A DNA stretch of 64,000 nucleotides from Chloranthus sessilifolius (Eukaryota; Streptophyta; Magnoliopsida; Chloranthales; Chloranthaceae): NCBI GenBank assembly GCA_021018995.1, contig CM037585.1, positions 68,512,646 through 68,576,645 on the forward strand, in the 5' to 3' direction. Positions 44,501 to 56,459 of this stretch are shown piece by piece (the first letter of the stretch is position 1; each line of letters opens with the position of its first letter). The notes under the pieces were generated by a model. The model did no database searches and was not told where the DNA came from. It was given only the letters and a program-made list of their open reading frames with translations. The position numbers were made by a program, and so were the translations under genes.

Positions 44501-46558
44501 GAATGCCTACCTCCTCTTTGAACGTCGTCCCAAAGTTGAGAGGCTATTTTGCGGACTTCTTATAGAAATTTGTTTGGCTGGCCTTAAGATACTTGCAACC
44601 GTTTAGGTATGTAACTTAAGTAAGCTGTATTAGAGCTCTTTACCAGATATTGCTAGAGTTGGTGCCACACATATCCATAATACTCTTAGCCAAACTTAGC
44701 CATTTCCAAGAAGATAGATATATTTTCTTCTGTCATCACTATCTTGGCACCTAAAAGAATGGTGTCTAAATGATCCTCCACCATTAAACTGTGACTTTTC
44801 ATCTCATATCATTGAAGTATGATTTATCATTGTGCCATGTGACACACATCTATGATCAATCTAAATATCCCAAGTGACAATCCATCGTTGGAACATGTCC
44901 CAGCCAAAGGATCATGCTTATAAGTAGATGTAAACCATCCGCCTGATGAACTTTAATATCAGCCATCAAAATTAAGAACAACCTTTGATATTGCAGTGCA
45001 CTGATCAGACAATTAAAATCTCCCAAAAAGTGAATTTTTTTTTCCCATTAGCCCTTCAATTGATGATAAATCACTTCGACGATATGAATTTCTAACATCA
45101 TAAGCCAGTAAATGGGGTAAGATCATTTAAGTACCATTTGGTGCTTAAATGACGGTCAGGAAAATCGGCCCCTAAGAAAATATGTGCATCTCCTACCGGT
45201 ACTGGATGAGAATGAGTGGTGTGCATAGGTTGGGCAAGCTAAGTCACAACGACTGCCTCTCATTTCCTTTTATTCTTTATTTTATCTTATTCTTTTTTTA
45301 GTTTTTTTATATATTTTAAATAGGTAAAGCTAGGCTTCAACCTGCGACCTCGAAGTTGCTATATTGTCAATTGTCCATTGTGATATAGGCCGAAGCTCTG
45401 AAGATCAGGCTATGGCTACCCGATGTGCAGTGCTTACAATAACCTTAGAAGGCGTCCTAATCCATGGGCCAGTGTGGAAGCAACCGGTTGAGGTGGAAGC
45501 AACAGGTCATGGGTTCTAATTCCAACGTCTACTCTCACCCTCTTTGCAGGTCTCCTCCCACTGTGCTACGTCAAATACAGATCTTCTCTGCGTGCAACTT
45601 TGCACATGTACTACAACTAGGTTGTTTATGACGTGTGGCTTCCTCAACGAAAAAAAATTCCATGGGCCTGTGCATGAGTCTAGCTAGTAATACCGACTTG
45701 CTATATATGCATATCTTTACTCTCTCTCTCTCTCTATCTATCTATATATAAAGCAAGAAGGGTAAACTTGAGACTTTAGACCAACATCATAGCATATTAA
45801 GTTTTTTCATTATTTAATGTTTTGGCATATTTGTAGATGTCACCCCGGGTTTCACTTATTTATAAATGAGATAAGTACCAGAAAACGCCCCTCTAGCATT
45901 CTTATTACCGTTTCAGTATTTTTTTCGTTTATTAGCGAACAGCGCCCGTGCAGCGACAATACGGTCGGCATTGACACGTTTACCCACTTTATGAATATCC
46001 AAAATTACCTTCTAGCCCCTCCAATAGAAAGTACCAGATAACCCAAATGTGCTACCCTCCTCCTTCTTCCTTCGTTTCTAGCCTCTCCAATAGAAAGAAT
46101 CGAGGACTGTAGAGAAGGTAAGCACCACGACGACGTCTTATTTTTACTCTTCTTCGCACCAAACGATCAGATCACGAAAAAGGGAAGAGGAGAAGAAAAA
46201 AGAAAAGAATCTCAACACAAATCTCCAAAAGGTATGTTCAAAACCCTAGTTTTTTACTTTGTTGATTTGTTGAATCATTGCCCATTTGAGTTTTAAAGCA
46301 TAGTAGATCTGTTTTTAAATCTCCGATTATCTGATTTTAATTTAGTTATATTGATACGAACTCTTGATTTCTACGAATCCTTTTTTACAATTTCCCCCCC
46401 TTTTTAATGTACAGGCTTTGAATTAAATCCGTTTAGAATATCGTAATATTTTAAATCCATGTATTGTTCAGTGATTTTATTTCAATGGAAAAAAAAAATC
46501 CTTTTTTGGGATTTTTGCATATTATAATTTTTGCAGATTTTTGCAGATTGGTTAACGT
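44501..46558. other. Region without recognisable gene
   Basis: Holds a stem-loop at 45125-45154 (tcatttaagtacc / ggtgcttaaatga), a CT/TATC microsatellite at 45718-45745, a copy of the 'agtaccagaaaacgcccc' repeat at 45873, and a pyrimidine-rich, leader-like stretch at 46050-46230 ending in a possible splice donor (aaaag|gtatgt). The last might be the 5' UTR of a lost gene. No coding exon follows it. Confidence 0.4.
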
Positions 46559-46845
46559 TGCAGATTTTTGCAGTTTGGGATTTTTGCAGATTTTTGCAGT
46601 AGCTCTTCATTTGGATCATTGCAATATTGTAAATCCATGCCTTGTTTAATGATTTAGGACAATAAGAAGTCAAATATCAGGAACCTTAGATTTGTGCAGA
46701 TTTTTGCAATTTGGGATTTTTGCAGATTTTTGCAGTAGCTCTTCGTTTGGATCATTGCAATATTGTAAATTCATGCCTTGTTTAACGATTTAGAACAATA
46801 AGAACAAGTCAAATATCAGGAACCTTAGATTTGTACGAATCCCTT
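46559..46845. repeat. Tandem duplication, 136-139-bp unit, two copies
   Basis: 'gatttttgcag' words, then 'gtagctcttc(a/g)tttggatc', 'attgcaatattgtaaat' and 'caaatatcaggaaccttaga' occur twice, the anchors at 46621/46757 and 46671/46810. The second copy has a 3-bp expansion (agaac). Near identical, so recent. Confidence 0.85.
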
Positions 46846-47948
46846 TTTAGGATTTTGCATAATTGGTGCTCAGCCCAAAACATGATTTTTTTATTTTTTA
46901 TTTATTTTTAATTTTTTTAATGTCCAGGCTCTAAATTAAAGCCAATAGATCAATGCCAATAGACAATGTACATGAACCCTAGGTTTTAGTTTAGAGAAAA
47001 GTACCAATAAACACCCAAAAACACTTTATATCACCCTTTCGGTGATCTTTGTTACTTATTACCACTAAACGCCCATGTACCCTCGATACGGGCCGCATTT
47101 AGGCGCCTAAATGCTTTTTGAAAGTAGCTTGAAGGTAGCAATTTATCATAATATGTTAAATCCATGTATTGTTCAGTGATTTTATTTCAATGACAAAAAA
47201 AAAAAATCATTTTTTGGGATTTGTGCAGATTTGTGCTAGATTATGATTATTTTCCTCCTTTTTAATGTCCAAGCTTTAAGTTAAAGCCAGTAGAACCGTA
47301 GCTTTTCATTTGGATCATTAGCTAGGTTGGATGAGTTAAAAGAGTACAAGTTTACTTTTGAAATTTTAAATATTACTGGCTCTAGAGTAATAGATATTGA
47401 TGATTGACTATAAATTAGAGAAAAGTACAACAAAATGCCCCGAAATTATTTTTCTTACCATTTCGGTGAGAATTTTTTTTTTATATAAAAAGGCGCCCAT
47501 GCTAATAAATGAGCTGAGTTTGGGAGAGGATTCTAGGCCCAAAAAGGTCGGGCCCATTTGAACCTTGACTCGAACTTAGCTTTATCCTGCTCGTTTGAGG
47601 CTCTAGTATTACAAATAGGGATTGTTGAAGTGTCACCGACCTCATGAGAAGATTATGAAGACTTCGCACACACACAAGATTGCTATAATTTTTTTCTTGA
47701 TGAAAGTATTTTGCCACACAAGACTCACAACACAAGCGACCCGTGGTTGATCGGTTTTCCCAGGGACAACTACAACTCTTACTAGTTTGTAATCTAATAC
47801 TAGGCATAGTTGACTAGTACATTTTCTTGAAAGTAAAATTTGTTAAATCCTAATACATCTTTTACGCAAACTAGGCATACATGACTATTTCAAATGAAAC
47901 CTACTAAATAGATATTCCGACTAAAATAAAAGAGGCCCAACACCTCTT
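46846..47948. other. Region without recognisable gene
   Basis: Two further copies of the 'agaaaagtacca..aaacgccc' repeat at about 46993 and 47419. A minus-strand frame at 47807-47502 is unsupported. Confidence 0.35.
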
Positions 47949-48450
47949 TCAAATGTCACCACTCCCAACAGAAGTATTGACTTCGTTCACATCATCTGAA
48001 TCGTCACCGTCGACCTCTTCAGTGGAGGAGAAAATGACGATTGGCATAGCTTCCGTCATACCAGGTGGCACCGGAAGAGCTAAATGCTCAGTTGGAGGCT
48101 CCTCTCTCTCGCTTTCATCTTCGACTTTAGCTACAACTGCATCAATCGATGGGTCTACGTCCATTGGGACAATTGGATAATTTTTGTCGGAGCCCTCCGA
48201 TGGGAACTGTATTTGAAGCTGGCGTGTGATGTAGGCACAGCTACACTAATAGCGGCTGTATGATGATCGACTATGTCCCGGTGGTGGTCGAGAAGGTCGT
48301 GGCTTTTTGGGGTTTTCACGCGGGGGCGAATCAAACTCCTTACGAGGAGGGATGGGATAGAGTTGGAGCTATTCTCAGAAGACATTAGTTTTATGCCAAG
48401 TACTGATGCCCCATTGGTGCTTACAAGAGTTATAGTCCCTCTATTTATAG
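47949..48450 (-). other. Two unassigned minus-strand ORFs behind a TATA box
   Basis: A TATA sequence (tataaatagag on minus, about 48440-48430) precedes an ATG at 48385 that opens a 76-codon frame (start MSSENSSNSIPSLLVRSL). A second, acidic frame of 71 codons starts at the ATG at 48164 (MDVDPSIDAVVAKVEDESE) and ends at 47949, rich in Asp/Glu/Ser/Val. I recognise neither. They could be remnants of a transposon or of a host gene. GC content is a little higher than in the surroundings. Confidence 0.3.
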
Positions 48451-50299
48451 CACAATATATTGAACTGCCTCCCTTTCCTTTACATTATAATAGCCACGTG
48501 CTTTGCCGAGACCCATTGTGCAATTCCAATCTGAAATAAGTAACAACCTATATGATGGGACAGTATACTGCTGCCCTAGATACGCCAACTCCAGTAGTAT
48601 ATATTTCGAGCCCCGCCATCTAACTTGACGTGACTAGACGATGGTAAATCTAGAGACGTCAAGTCGCCACTTCTGTCAAGTCGCCGCTTCTAAAGTTGCC
48701 CCGGTCACATCGCGCTTAATATCGAGACGGTAAATCTACGATATAGACTTTAACCGCGATATGCAATACTGAAATTTTAGACTTCCTCATCGAAGATTAC
48801 CGAGGTGCACCACGGAGGGCTGAGATTGGAAGGTGGTTTTCTTATTGTGATTCGAGCCCCGCCATTTAACTTGACGTGACTAGACGATATGGATAATCGC
48901 CGATCATGGACCATTGTGCTACAGGCCCAATCCCATGACTAAAAGCAAGGTATTGGTCCATCTTGTTCTGAAACTTATCGGCCGATATAAATAATCGCCA
49001 ATCCCGAATCGGTCCATATAGGAGAATTTTCTCATTTGTGAATGAAAAAAATCAGGTAGCAGGAGAATTTTCTCATTTGTAGTTTGGGATGGAAATACTA
49101 ATCATACGACCATTTCACTTGAATATTTGCAACCATCCAAGCAGGCCAGCACCACTCACAAATGAGCCACAGAAAATTGTCTTAATTCTCATTTTTTTTC
49201 AAATAAATAATTTGTATAAAAAACAGTTACCAAAGAATGATCACAATTTATCTGGATAGCAATGTCGATAGGTTCTTATGTAGGTTCAGTGTGACAAAGG
49301 TCTGAAAAATTGGGTGTTCATGTTTCATGGGACATTATCAAGTGTACAATATATGGAGTTTGGATCAATTTGTTACTCTTCCATTGATTTTATATGGATT
49401 TATTGAAACTACTTTATTACGAGAATGTATAATGATTTGGCTAATTTACTTTGGAGAGCTTAGGATCACCAAATTGGAGAAGTAGTTTCATTGAAGTGCT
49501 TTGAATGTCTTCCCTTTTTTATAACTTGGTTGTGTTCAGCTTTTGCCCCTTTTCAGCGTTAGATGGCGTTTGAGGGAAGGTACTTCAGCATTAGAGCTGT
49601 GTTAACCAACCAACATTGAAGATGGTTGTGCTCTTTTTTACTACCAGAAAGCGAAAGCTGGGAGCAGTCTTAAATCCACTCCAAACAAGGCCTAAGAAAC
49701 TCACGATTATGAGATCAGTTTTTTCTAATTTGTTGTATCTTGTTTTACCATTTTGTAGTTAGTACAAGTTCTTTTGAATGGTTTTTATCATTTTTTTCTT
49801 TCTTTGATTATACCACTAAAATTCTACTTCTTGTTGCTAAACTCAAAGAATAACTACGAACTTTATTTTTTTATTTGTAAACTACCAACATCTTGGATTC
49901 CATCACATATATTCAAATTTTAAACTGCCACGGTCTTTGGCCGAGTTCAAATCTTTCAGGCCGGGCTTGGGAAGCCCGGCCCATTGCCACCCCTACTCAC
50001 TACTGTTAGCTTGCCTAGATGTTTTCCAGATGGTTGGACTCCAAATCTTGACAAATGTTTGTGCATGCCTAAGTTAACTAATCTCCCAATGCTTGGTTGG
50101 GGACTTCTTGTTTTTCCAAACAAGTTAATCTCTCTGATACCCTACTGTGATCAAGAGAGAGGATTTTACCGATTTATATTGACCTGTATAAATCGGTGAA
50201 TATTATTTTAGATGATCACCATTGATGCATAACTATTACTTTGTTTAATTACTTCATGAAAATGATTGTATTTCCACTTGTCCTTTGCATTTATGCAAG
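48451..50299. other. Region without recognisable gene
   Basis: A 50-bp phrase ('gagccccgccatctaacttg', 'acgtgactagacgat') appears at 48610 and 48850 with spacer, and 'gtagcaggagaattttctca' type words repeat at 49020-49080. A palindrome 'ggccgggcttgggaagcccggcc' core (written in two parts: ggccgggctt, aagcccggcc) lies at 49960-49982. No gene seen. Confidence 0.35.
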
Positions 50300-50563
50300 T
50301 TATCCTTCAATCTGAGACAATTCAGGAGTTGACGAAAACTTCTCAGGCATTGGCGTTACTGCAGGAAGAAGCATCGGAATTACGTAAATTTGCAGATGCT
50401 CAAAAGAGTGAAAATGTAACTGCTTTTAATACTTTCTTTTGATTGTAATTTAATGCTAGGCTATTGTAGTGTTAATTCCTGGTAACCATTTAATACAGAA
50501 TTTCTGCTGTCATTGTTGTTCATTTTGCCACTCCTTTTAATGAGTTAATTTATGGCATTGTCA

Positions 50564-50992
50564 CAACAGTCTCCGATTTTTCCAAAAAAAAAATCAGAAA
50601 AAGACGACGACTTGCAGTCATCCGGACTTTATCGCCAATTAATCAGAGCCAAATCACGACTCGGCCGATTAATTTGCCATGTTTGTGATGTGGTCCAGTT
50701 TATTTTATTCTATTTTTTCTATTCTTTCTTTTTCACTTATACTCGAGGGGAATAAAACCTTTAGGTTTTGTACTATCTTGCTCAGTTTGTTCATAAATAT
50801 TTTTAGGTTTTGCCTATTTTGTACTATTTTGTTCATTAAAATCATTATTTTTAACTTGAAACATATTATGATATACTTTTTATATTTTTAATTCTTTTTT
50901 TATTTTCCCTGTTTTTTTTCAACTTTGACCGATTTTCCCTACTTAGACCCTTCCGCTTTATTGCTGATTCCCGACTTTGTGACTATGGTTTA
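50564..50992. mobile_element. MITE-like repeat, copy 1
   Basis: Begins 'gtcacaacagtctccgattt' and ends 'cccgactttgtgactatgg', so the termini are inverted repeats (ATAGTCACAAAGTC type). It contains 'gactcggccgattaattt', 'tttaggttttgtactat' and 'aacatattatgatatacttt', all shared with copy 2 at 51519. Family not known; no clean target duplication. Confidence 0.65.
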
Positions 50993-51006
50993 TGGGCTTA
51001 TCTTGG

Positions 51007-51007
<1 letters not shown>

Positions 51008-51054
<47 letters not shown>
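51008..51054. repeat. (TA)n microsatellite
   Basis: Uninterrupted TA repeat of about 23 units between the two MITE-like copies. Confidence 0.95.
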
Positions 51055-51057
<3 letters not shown>

Positions 51058-51302
51058 CGGATGGTTGTTGGTTGTTCTATGCTGATTTGTTTTCATAAAT
51101 TCAATTTCATTCATGGCTATTTTTAAATTTTTATTACTTTTGTGGGAAATAGCTTTTATCCTTAGCTTCATGTGAACATAAAAAACTCTTTAAAGTCTTA
51201 TGTTTGTATCATGATTTCTCTTCACACTTCAATCAAGGTGGATATAAATTTACTTGGCTGAGGGCCTTTAATTTGATGTTCATGTTGAGGTTCCTTCTTA
51301 GT

Positions 51303-51422
51303 AGATGGGGTAGGGAGAGCGGTGAAATATTTGCAAATATCAGCATTGAAACATTTACAAAGAGATGGGGTAGGGAGAGGGGTGAAATATTTGCAAATAT
51401 CAGCTTTGAAACATTTACCAAA
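51303..51422. repeat. Tandem duplication, 60-bp unit, two copies
   Basis: 'agatggggtagggagag' + 'ggtgaaatatttgcaaatat' + 'cagc(a/t)ttgaaacattta' occurs twice with few differences. Confidence 0.9.
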
Positions 51423-51518
51423 AGTTTAAGCATTGCTCAGTTCATGGGATGAACTTGTTTTTCAATGATGGAGTTGAAACTCTACCAAGCAGTCCTTTAG
51501 ATGTTAATATGGATCATA

Positions 51519-51873
51519 GTCACAAAAGTGTCCGAATTTTTCAAAAAATCGGAAAAGTCAGCGACTCGGCCGATTAATTGGTGATGTTTGTGATGTTGTC
51601 TGATTTTTGTGTTTTTTTTCGCTTTTTTCACTTATACTTAAAGGGGAAAAATAACGTTAGGTTTTGTACTATTTTCTTCATAAAAAAATCTTTAGGTTTT
51701 ACCCATTTTGTTCATTAGAACCACTATTTATAGCTTGAAATATATTATGATATACTTTATATATATATATATATTAATTTCCCCTATTTTTTCGATTTTG
51801 ACCGATTTTTGCTGACTTAAACCCTTGCCGATTTATTGCTGACTCCTGACTTTGTGCCTATGATATGGATATC
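51519..51873. mobile_element. MITE-like repeat, copy 2
   Basis: Begins 'catagtcacaaaagtgtccg' and ends 'ctgactttgtgcctatg', inverted termini. Shorter than copy 1 but collinear with it over most of its length. Confidence 0.65.
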
Positions 51874-52866
51874 ACTGCAAATGCATGCCCCAATGCATAT
51901 ATTTCAGCATCCTAGTGTGTAATAAAGGAAGGCCTTCCTCTCTCATTGTATCAGGTTGCACAATGCAATGCCATCTTGCAGCTTGCTAAGATAAGGTCAC
52001 TTTTCATAAGCAGAAGCAATCATATGTTTGAATCATTTGTTTTTTTTTTTGTAATGTTTTGTCCATGACATTGACTATTTTTTGTAATGTTTTGTTTTTT
52101 TTCTCTAGATCTGGAATATGGTTAATCTATTTGTTTCTTCTTCTGTTTAAGCTTTCCTAATGGAGAAATCTAATGCTATTTCAACCATATTAATTCACTT
52201 CAAATATTTGGGAAACTTAAGGATTAGCCATATGGAACTTTAACCTTTTATGTATGTTTCACATTGTCTAAAACACTGGAAAGGGTCTGCTTATTTGGAC
52301 GCATATATGTTTCACATTGTCTGAAATGGTGTGGATGTTGATTGGGGCGTAAACATATATTATGTTTTTCATCTAGGTTTGTTTTACATTGTCTAAAATG
52401 GCATGTGGTTGATTGATAAAAAAAAATAATAAATAAAAAAACGGCGTGTGAACGTATATCAGTCAAAAGCACCATGTATATGCTTTGTGTCTAATCAATT
52501 TTTCCACGATTGTGATTTAAATTGCATGTGAATACATTATGCTGTTTTTTAGCAATATTATGATCTTGATGTGTGTATCTTTCCTTCCAGAACAAGATAT
52601 TGCTCAATCGGTTAGAGGCATTACACATCAAATTGGCTGAGAAGGATCGCAGTTTAATTAGCTGGAATTTCTCCTGGAAGCACCAGTCTGGATCAGCAAG
52701 CTGAAAGTGACCTACAAAGTGTGATTAGTTATCTCAAGCGATCAAAGGAGATAGCTATCGATATAGTATATTATTTAATTTATAAATGTGAAGGTAAAAT
52801 ATCTATCTGCAGGCAGAAACAGAGATCTCTTTGCTAAAACAAGAAAAGCTGCAACTAAAATCCCGA

Positions 52867-53420
52867 GTATGCTATCTTTATTCATTCAATATCTAATTTT
52901 TAAGGTCATAGTTTGTTCTGCATTGGAGCTGAATGCATGCTCTCAGTTCACTATTGGGGCACTTCACTCCCCATGTGGTACACGTTTGCCCCCTAGGGTT
53001 CATCCATCCCTTCAGGGTTTAAATTACGCACCGGCGTCTATACATAATACTTATACTGGCACATGAATATGACTGTATTGTGATCATGTTCATTATTTTC
53101 TTATTGGGCTCCTAAACGATTTCATTTTCCCTATGCTCTGCTTCATTCAACATCGCTAGTGCATATACATTTACATAATGAAATATTAGATTTGCGGCCT
53201 TCTCAATGGTTCTATCTAATTTTAATTTCTTAATGTAGGGTTTTTTTTGGGTTCAGAAACCCCCATTTGGCAATTAAAAAAAATGAATCATTACATTTAA
53301 GAACATAATAGGCTGGATAATTGGGTCAAAATAAGATCCTGGCTTGTTATGTGGTTTCTTCCTTCTAATTGTAACCCTTTTTTCATAAGTCTGCTCTTGT
53401 AACTGTCGATTGTAATATAG
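52867..53420. other. Spacer between the NUA and rhamnogalacturonan lyase pieces
   Basis: No coding similarity. AT-rich, with no transposon end recognised. Confidence 0.4.
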
Positions 53421-53827
53421 GATCTGATGCATTAATCAGTGGAGTGTACAAGCTGAGGGTGTCCATTGCAGCTGCAAACCATGTTAATCTTCAGGTAAAG
53501 AGGGTAATAACTTCTATCATTGGCTTCCTTTATGGCTTTTTCTTGATATTTGATCAACTATAGGTCCGGGTTAATGATTCAAAAGAAAGCCACCTGGTGT
53601 TTGAAGCCCATGATTTAGGCTTGGATAGCACCATTACTCGCCACAGAATACACGGTCAGTATCGGCTCTTCAGCATCGATGTTCACCCGGCATTGTTGGT
53701 CAAGGGAGACAATGCCATATTTCTCACACAGGCCGACGGATGGAACGAGTTTGTGGGGCTATTGTATGATTATATAAGGCTTGAAGCCCCTACTACTACC
53801 GCGAAGTCCATCTGGTCAATAGAGTAG
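53421..53827 (+). pseudogene. Rhamnogalacturonan lyase C-terminal fragment, last two exons
   Basis: Family PL4 rhamnogalacturonan lyases cleave the pectin backbone in the cell wall. Exon 53421-53494 (tgtaatatag|GATCTG .. CTTCAG|gtaaag) gives 'SDALISGVYKLRVSIAAANH'. Exon 53564-53827 (caactatag|GTCCGG) gives 'VRVNDSKESHLVFEAHDLGL', 'ITRHRIHGQYRLFSIDVHPA', 'NAIFLTQADGWNEFVGLLYD' and 'YIRLEAP', with a stop at 53825. This is the C-terminal carbohydrate-binding-like domain of plant PL4 enzymes. Both exons are open and in compatible phase. The catalytic N-terminal part, which should lie upstream, is not found; NUA exons are there instead. Most likely a displaced gene fragment. Confidence 0.85.
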
Positions 53828-56459
53828 ATGGTAATCTAGAATGAGCCATCCGGTCACAATCAGAAGTCAATTATCTTCGAAATTGATTTGGTTTTTTACA
53901 GGGAACAGGGAGTATTCTCCTCATAATTGATGATCTAATATGTGAAGCAATTTTCAGTTAGCCGGCTGGCTGTCTGATAATTGATATGTCCATTGTGCCA
54001 TTTGATTTTAACAGGTAAATGATTTGTAAGTATTTTAGATCATGGAGTTTTACAATGCATAAAATGTGGAGTTTTCTTTTTGCTCCTACTCATTCATTGG
54101 GATGGTTTGATCAGAATATATTTTTTTTCCTGTTCCTGATTACAAGATGCAAGGATGGCTAATCAAGAATTATCAATTCCTTGTAAAAGGACTTCACCAC
54201 TTTGTCATTCTTTCAAGGGAGAGACTACTTGCACACAAATTTTCTAACATAGTTTAAAAGGAAGCCTTCGTATTTTCGGAGACTGGTGCCACGGGGAACA
54301 CCGTCTACGTCGTTTGATTTGAAGGCCATGATGTATATATCTAAGGGGAACACTGGATGTTTAGTGGTTCACATTTTATTCCCAAAATTACCTATTCCCT
54401 TTGCATATAATTATGTTTATACTACTTTTACTGAAATGCCCTATTTCATTGGATGGTGAATTTACACTACCTTTATTTTTTTGAGTTGGATGCTAGTCCA
54501 GTCGGGTTGGCATATACCTTGACCCATCATGTCTGGTCAGGGTGCACTATACAGTCAGGCCTATAATCTTGACCCGTTGAACAGCCAATATTTTAGTTCA
54601 ATCCGATCCGACCTGACCAACTGACCGCCCTAACCCGATTTGAGCACCATTGGTGGTTCTCAACTCAAACTCTTGCTAAAATGGTCACGTCCGAAAAATA
54701 AAATAGTTGCACTCTGTTTTATAATAGAGTACACCTTATTTGTCGTAGGATTTCATAAACAAGGCATTTCAAAGATCTGGAAGTGAGACATGGTGACCAG
54801 GTCGGGGTTCGGCAATGGTTTGGCAGCATTAAAATTTAAAAAATCGACGAGTTTGGAAAAAATGTGAGGAAAAAAAAAAATTACTCTGAAAGAAGGCTTT
54901 AAATCAGATGATGGAGACTATTTTTTGTCCCAATATTTTACAAAAGCGATATAGAGATTTTACAAAAGCGATATTGGTCTCAAAAAGTAAATATGGGCCA
55001 TGTTTAATTGTATGCTATGATCATGTTCAATAGATTTTTCTTTTGTTGAAGACTTTAAGTGAGGTCGACATGGGTACCTCTATTTGTGCCCTCTAAAATA
55101 ATGATCGGACATTGTTTTGGACATGGGTACCTCTATTTGTGCCCATACATTCTTTAATACCGACCATGTCTCAAAGAACGTGATAACGAATGATTTGTTC
55201 AGATTAGATGATGGAGATCGTTTTTCACCCTGATCTTCTGTACAATAGATCTTGAGATTATGTCTCACTTATCAAACGGTCTTTTTTTTATTTCATTTGT
55301 TACAAATCCTCAAACAATGATCGCAATTTATGTTTGACTGTGATGTGTGTCATATGATGCCAAAAAATGTCATATGATTCCAAGGATTTTTTGGATATAC
55401 TGTGGGGATGATCTACGAAACGTCAATTCTGCAAATCATATAATAGCGATTCAACCAAAATGTTAGATAAAAAAACACCAAATAAAACAACACATAAACA
55501 ACACCAAATAAAACAACACATAAACATAAGATTGGCACAAGACTAAAGGTTGAGGTTCAGTCAATCCTACTAAAGCTATTCAATTACTGCCCGATGGCTT
55601 TATCCAGAGAATGACTAGGGGTTTGACAGCTATCAGTCTAGCTGACGAAAGATTGTGGGTCCTGAATGTTCTTCCCCACCAAAGAACTTGATGGGTGGCG
55701 TGCTTGTGTCTGTCTCATCCGCTTCGACATCTACTCGATGTGGCATGAGTTCGCCTCCTGGTAGTACCTTACCTTTCATCTCCTATTCAACATTAAAAGG
55801 GCGCATTGTGATCGATATGGAAATGGATAGTTTCATTAAATAAAATGAGAGAGAGTTCGGGGCAATGGATAAGCTTCGGGATAATATTAACCTTTCAGGT
55901 CTTATTATTAAGTGTGAAAATCATTATTGAGCGCACCACCCCGCAGACTCCTATGCTGCTGCATGAAAAGCGTCCTGATGATCTGTACCATGCCAATTTT
56001 ATCAGTTAACGATTATGAGAATTTTGGAAGGATTTTTAAATATAGAAGCCTAAAATATAAAGAAAATGCGTCCAAATTATATATTCATCGGTCTCGGTTT
56101 TCCCTATTATCACTTGCCCTTCGAAGAACAAGTAGCTCAACACTTGCACGTTCTCTGCAGTTTGTCCAAAAGACAGACGGTTCAAGACTAGGTTCTCATA
56201 GATTGCTTGTCCCTTGTCCGCCAAGATTGTTAGCATCATCGTTATGTTAGTGCGATTAGAATCCTCCATCTACACAATTAAAAAAGGGAAATAGCGAATC
56301 ATTTGAGAACTTCACAATCATATAGTAACGACTAAATAATGTGTAATACTCAGACGACTAAAATGACATTTACCGTAAGCAAAGGTGATGAAGAATGAGG
56401 GTTGAACCTGTGAGGACCTCCAATTTATAGGACTTTGGAGAAGCCCGCGCTATAGATTA
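53828..56459. other. Region without recognisable gene
   Basis: Duplicated short phrases only: 'atgggtacctctatttgtgc' at 55069 and 55121, 'caccaaataaaacaacacat' at 55478 and 55502, and 'ttttacaaaagcgatat' at 54938/54959. Short open frames have no support. Confidence 0.4.

Larger units (their letters stand above)
50300..52866 (+). pseudogene. NUA: NUA/TPR nuclear pore anchor fragment, three exons
   Basis: NUA (TPR) is the large coiled-coil protein of the nuclear basket. Plus-strand exons: 50300-50415 ('ILQSETIQELTKTSQALALL', 'QEEASELRKFADAQKSEN', donor gtaact), 52591-52765 ('NKILLNRLEALHIKLAEKDR', then 'GSTSLDQQAESDLQSVISYL', 'KRSKEIAID') and 52813-52866 ('AETEISLLKQEKLQLKSR', donor gtatgc). 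All are coiled-coil segments in the order found in NUA. The second exon carries a +1 type frameshift between 'EKDRSLI' and 'GISPGSTS'. The rest of the approximately 2,000-residue protein is absent. The first intron holds two copies of a MITE-like repeat and a TA microsatellite. This is a decayed gene fragment. Confidence 0.8.

Noticed and set aside
52867-56000. Helitron 3' end after the lyase exons
   Set aside because: I found no hairpin followed by CTRR at a convincing position, so no Helitron is called.
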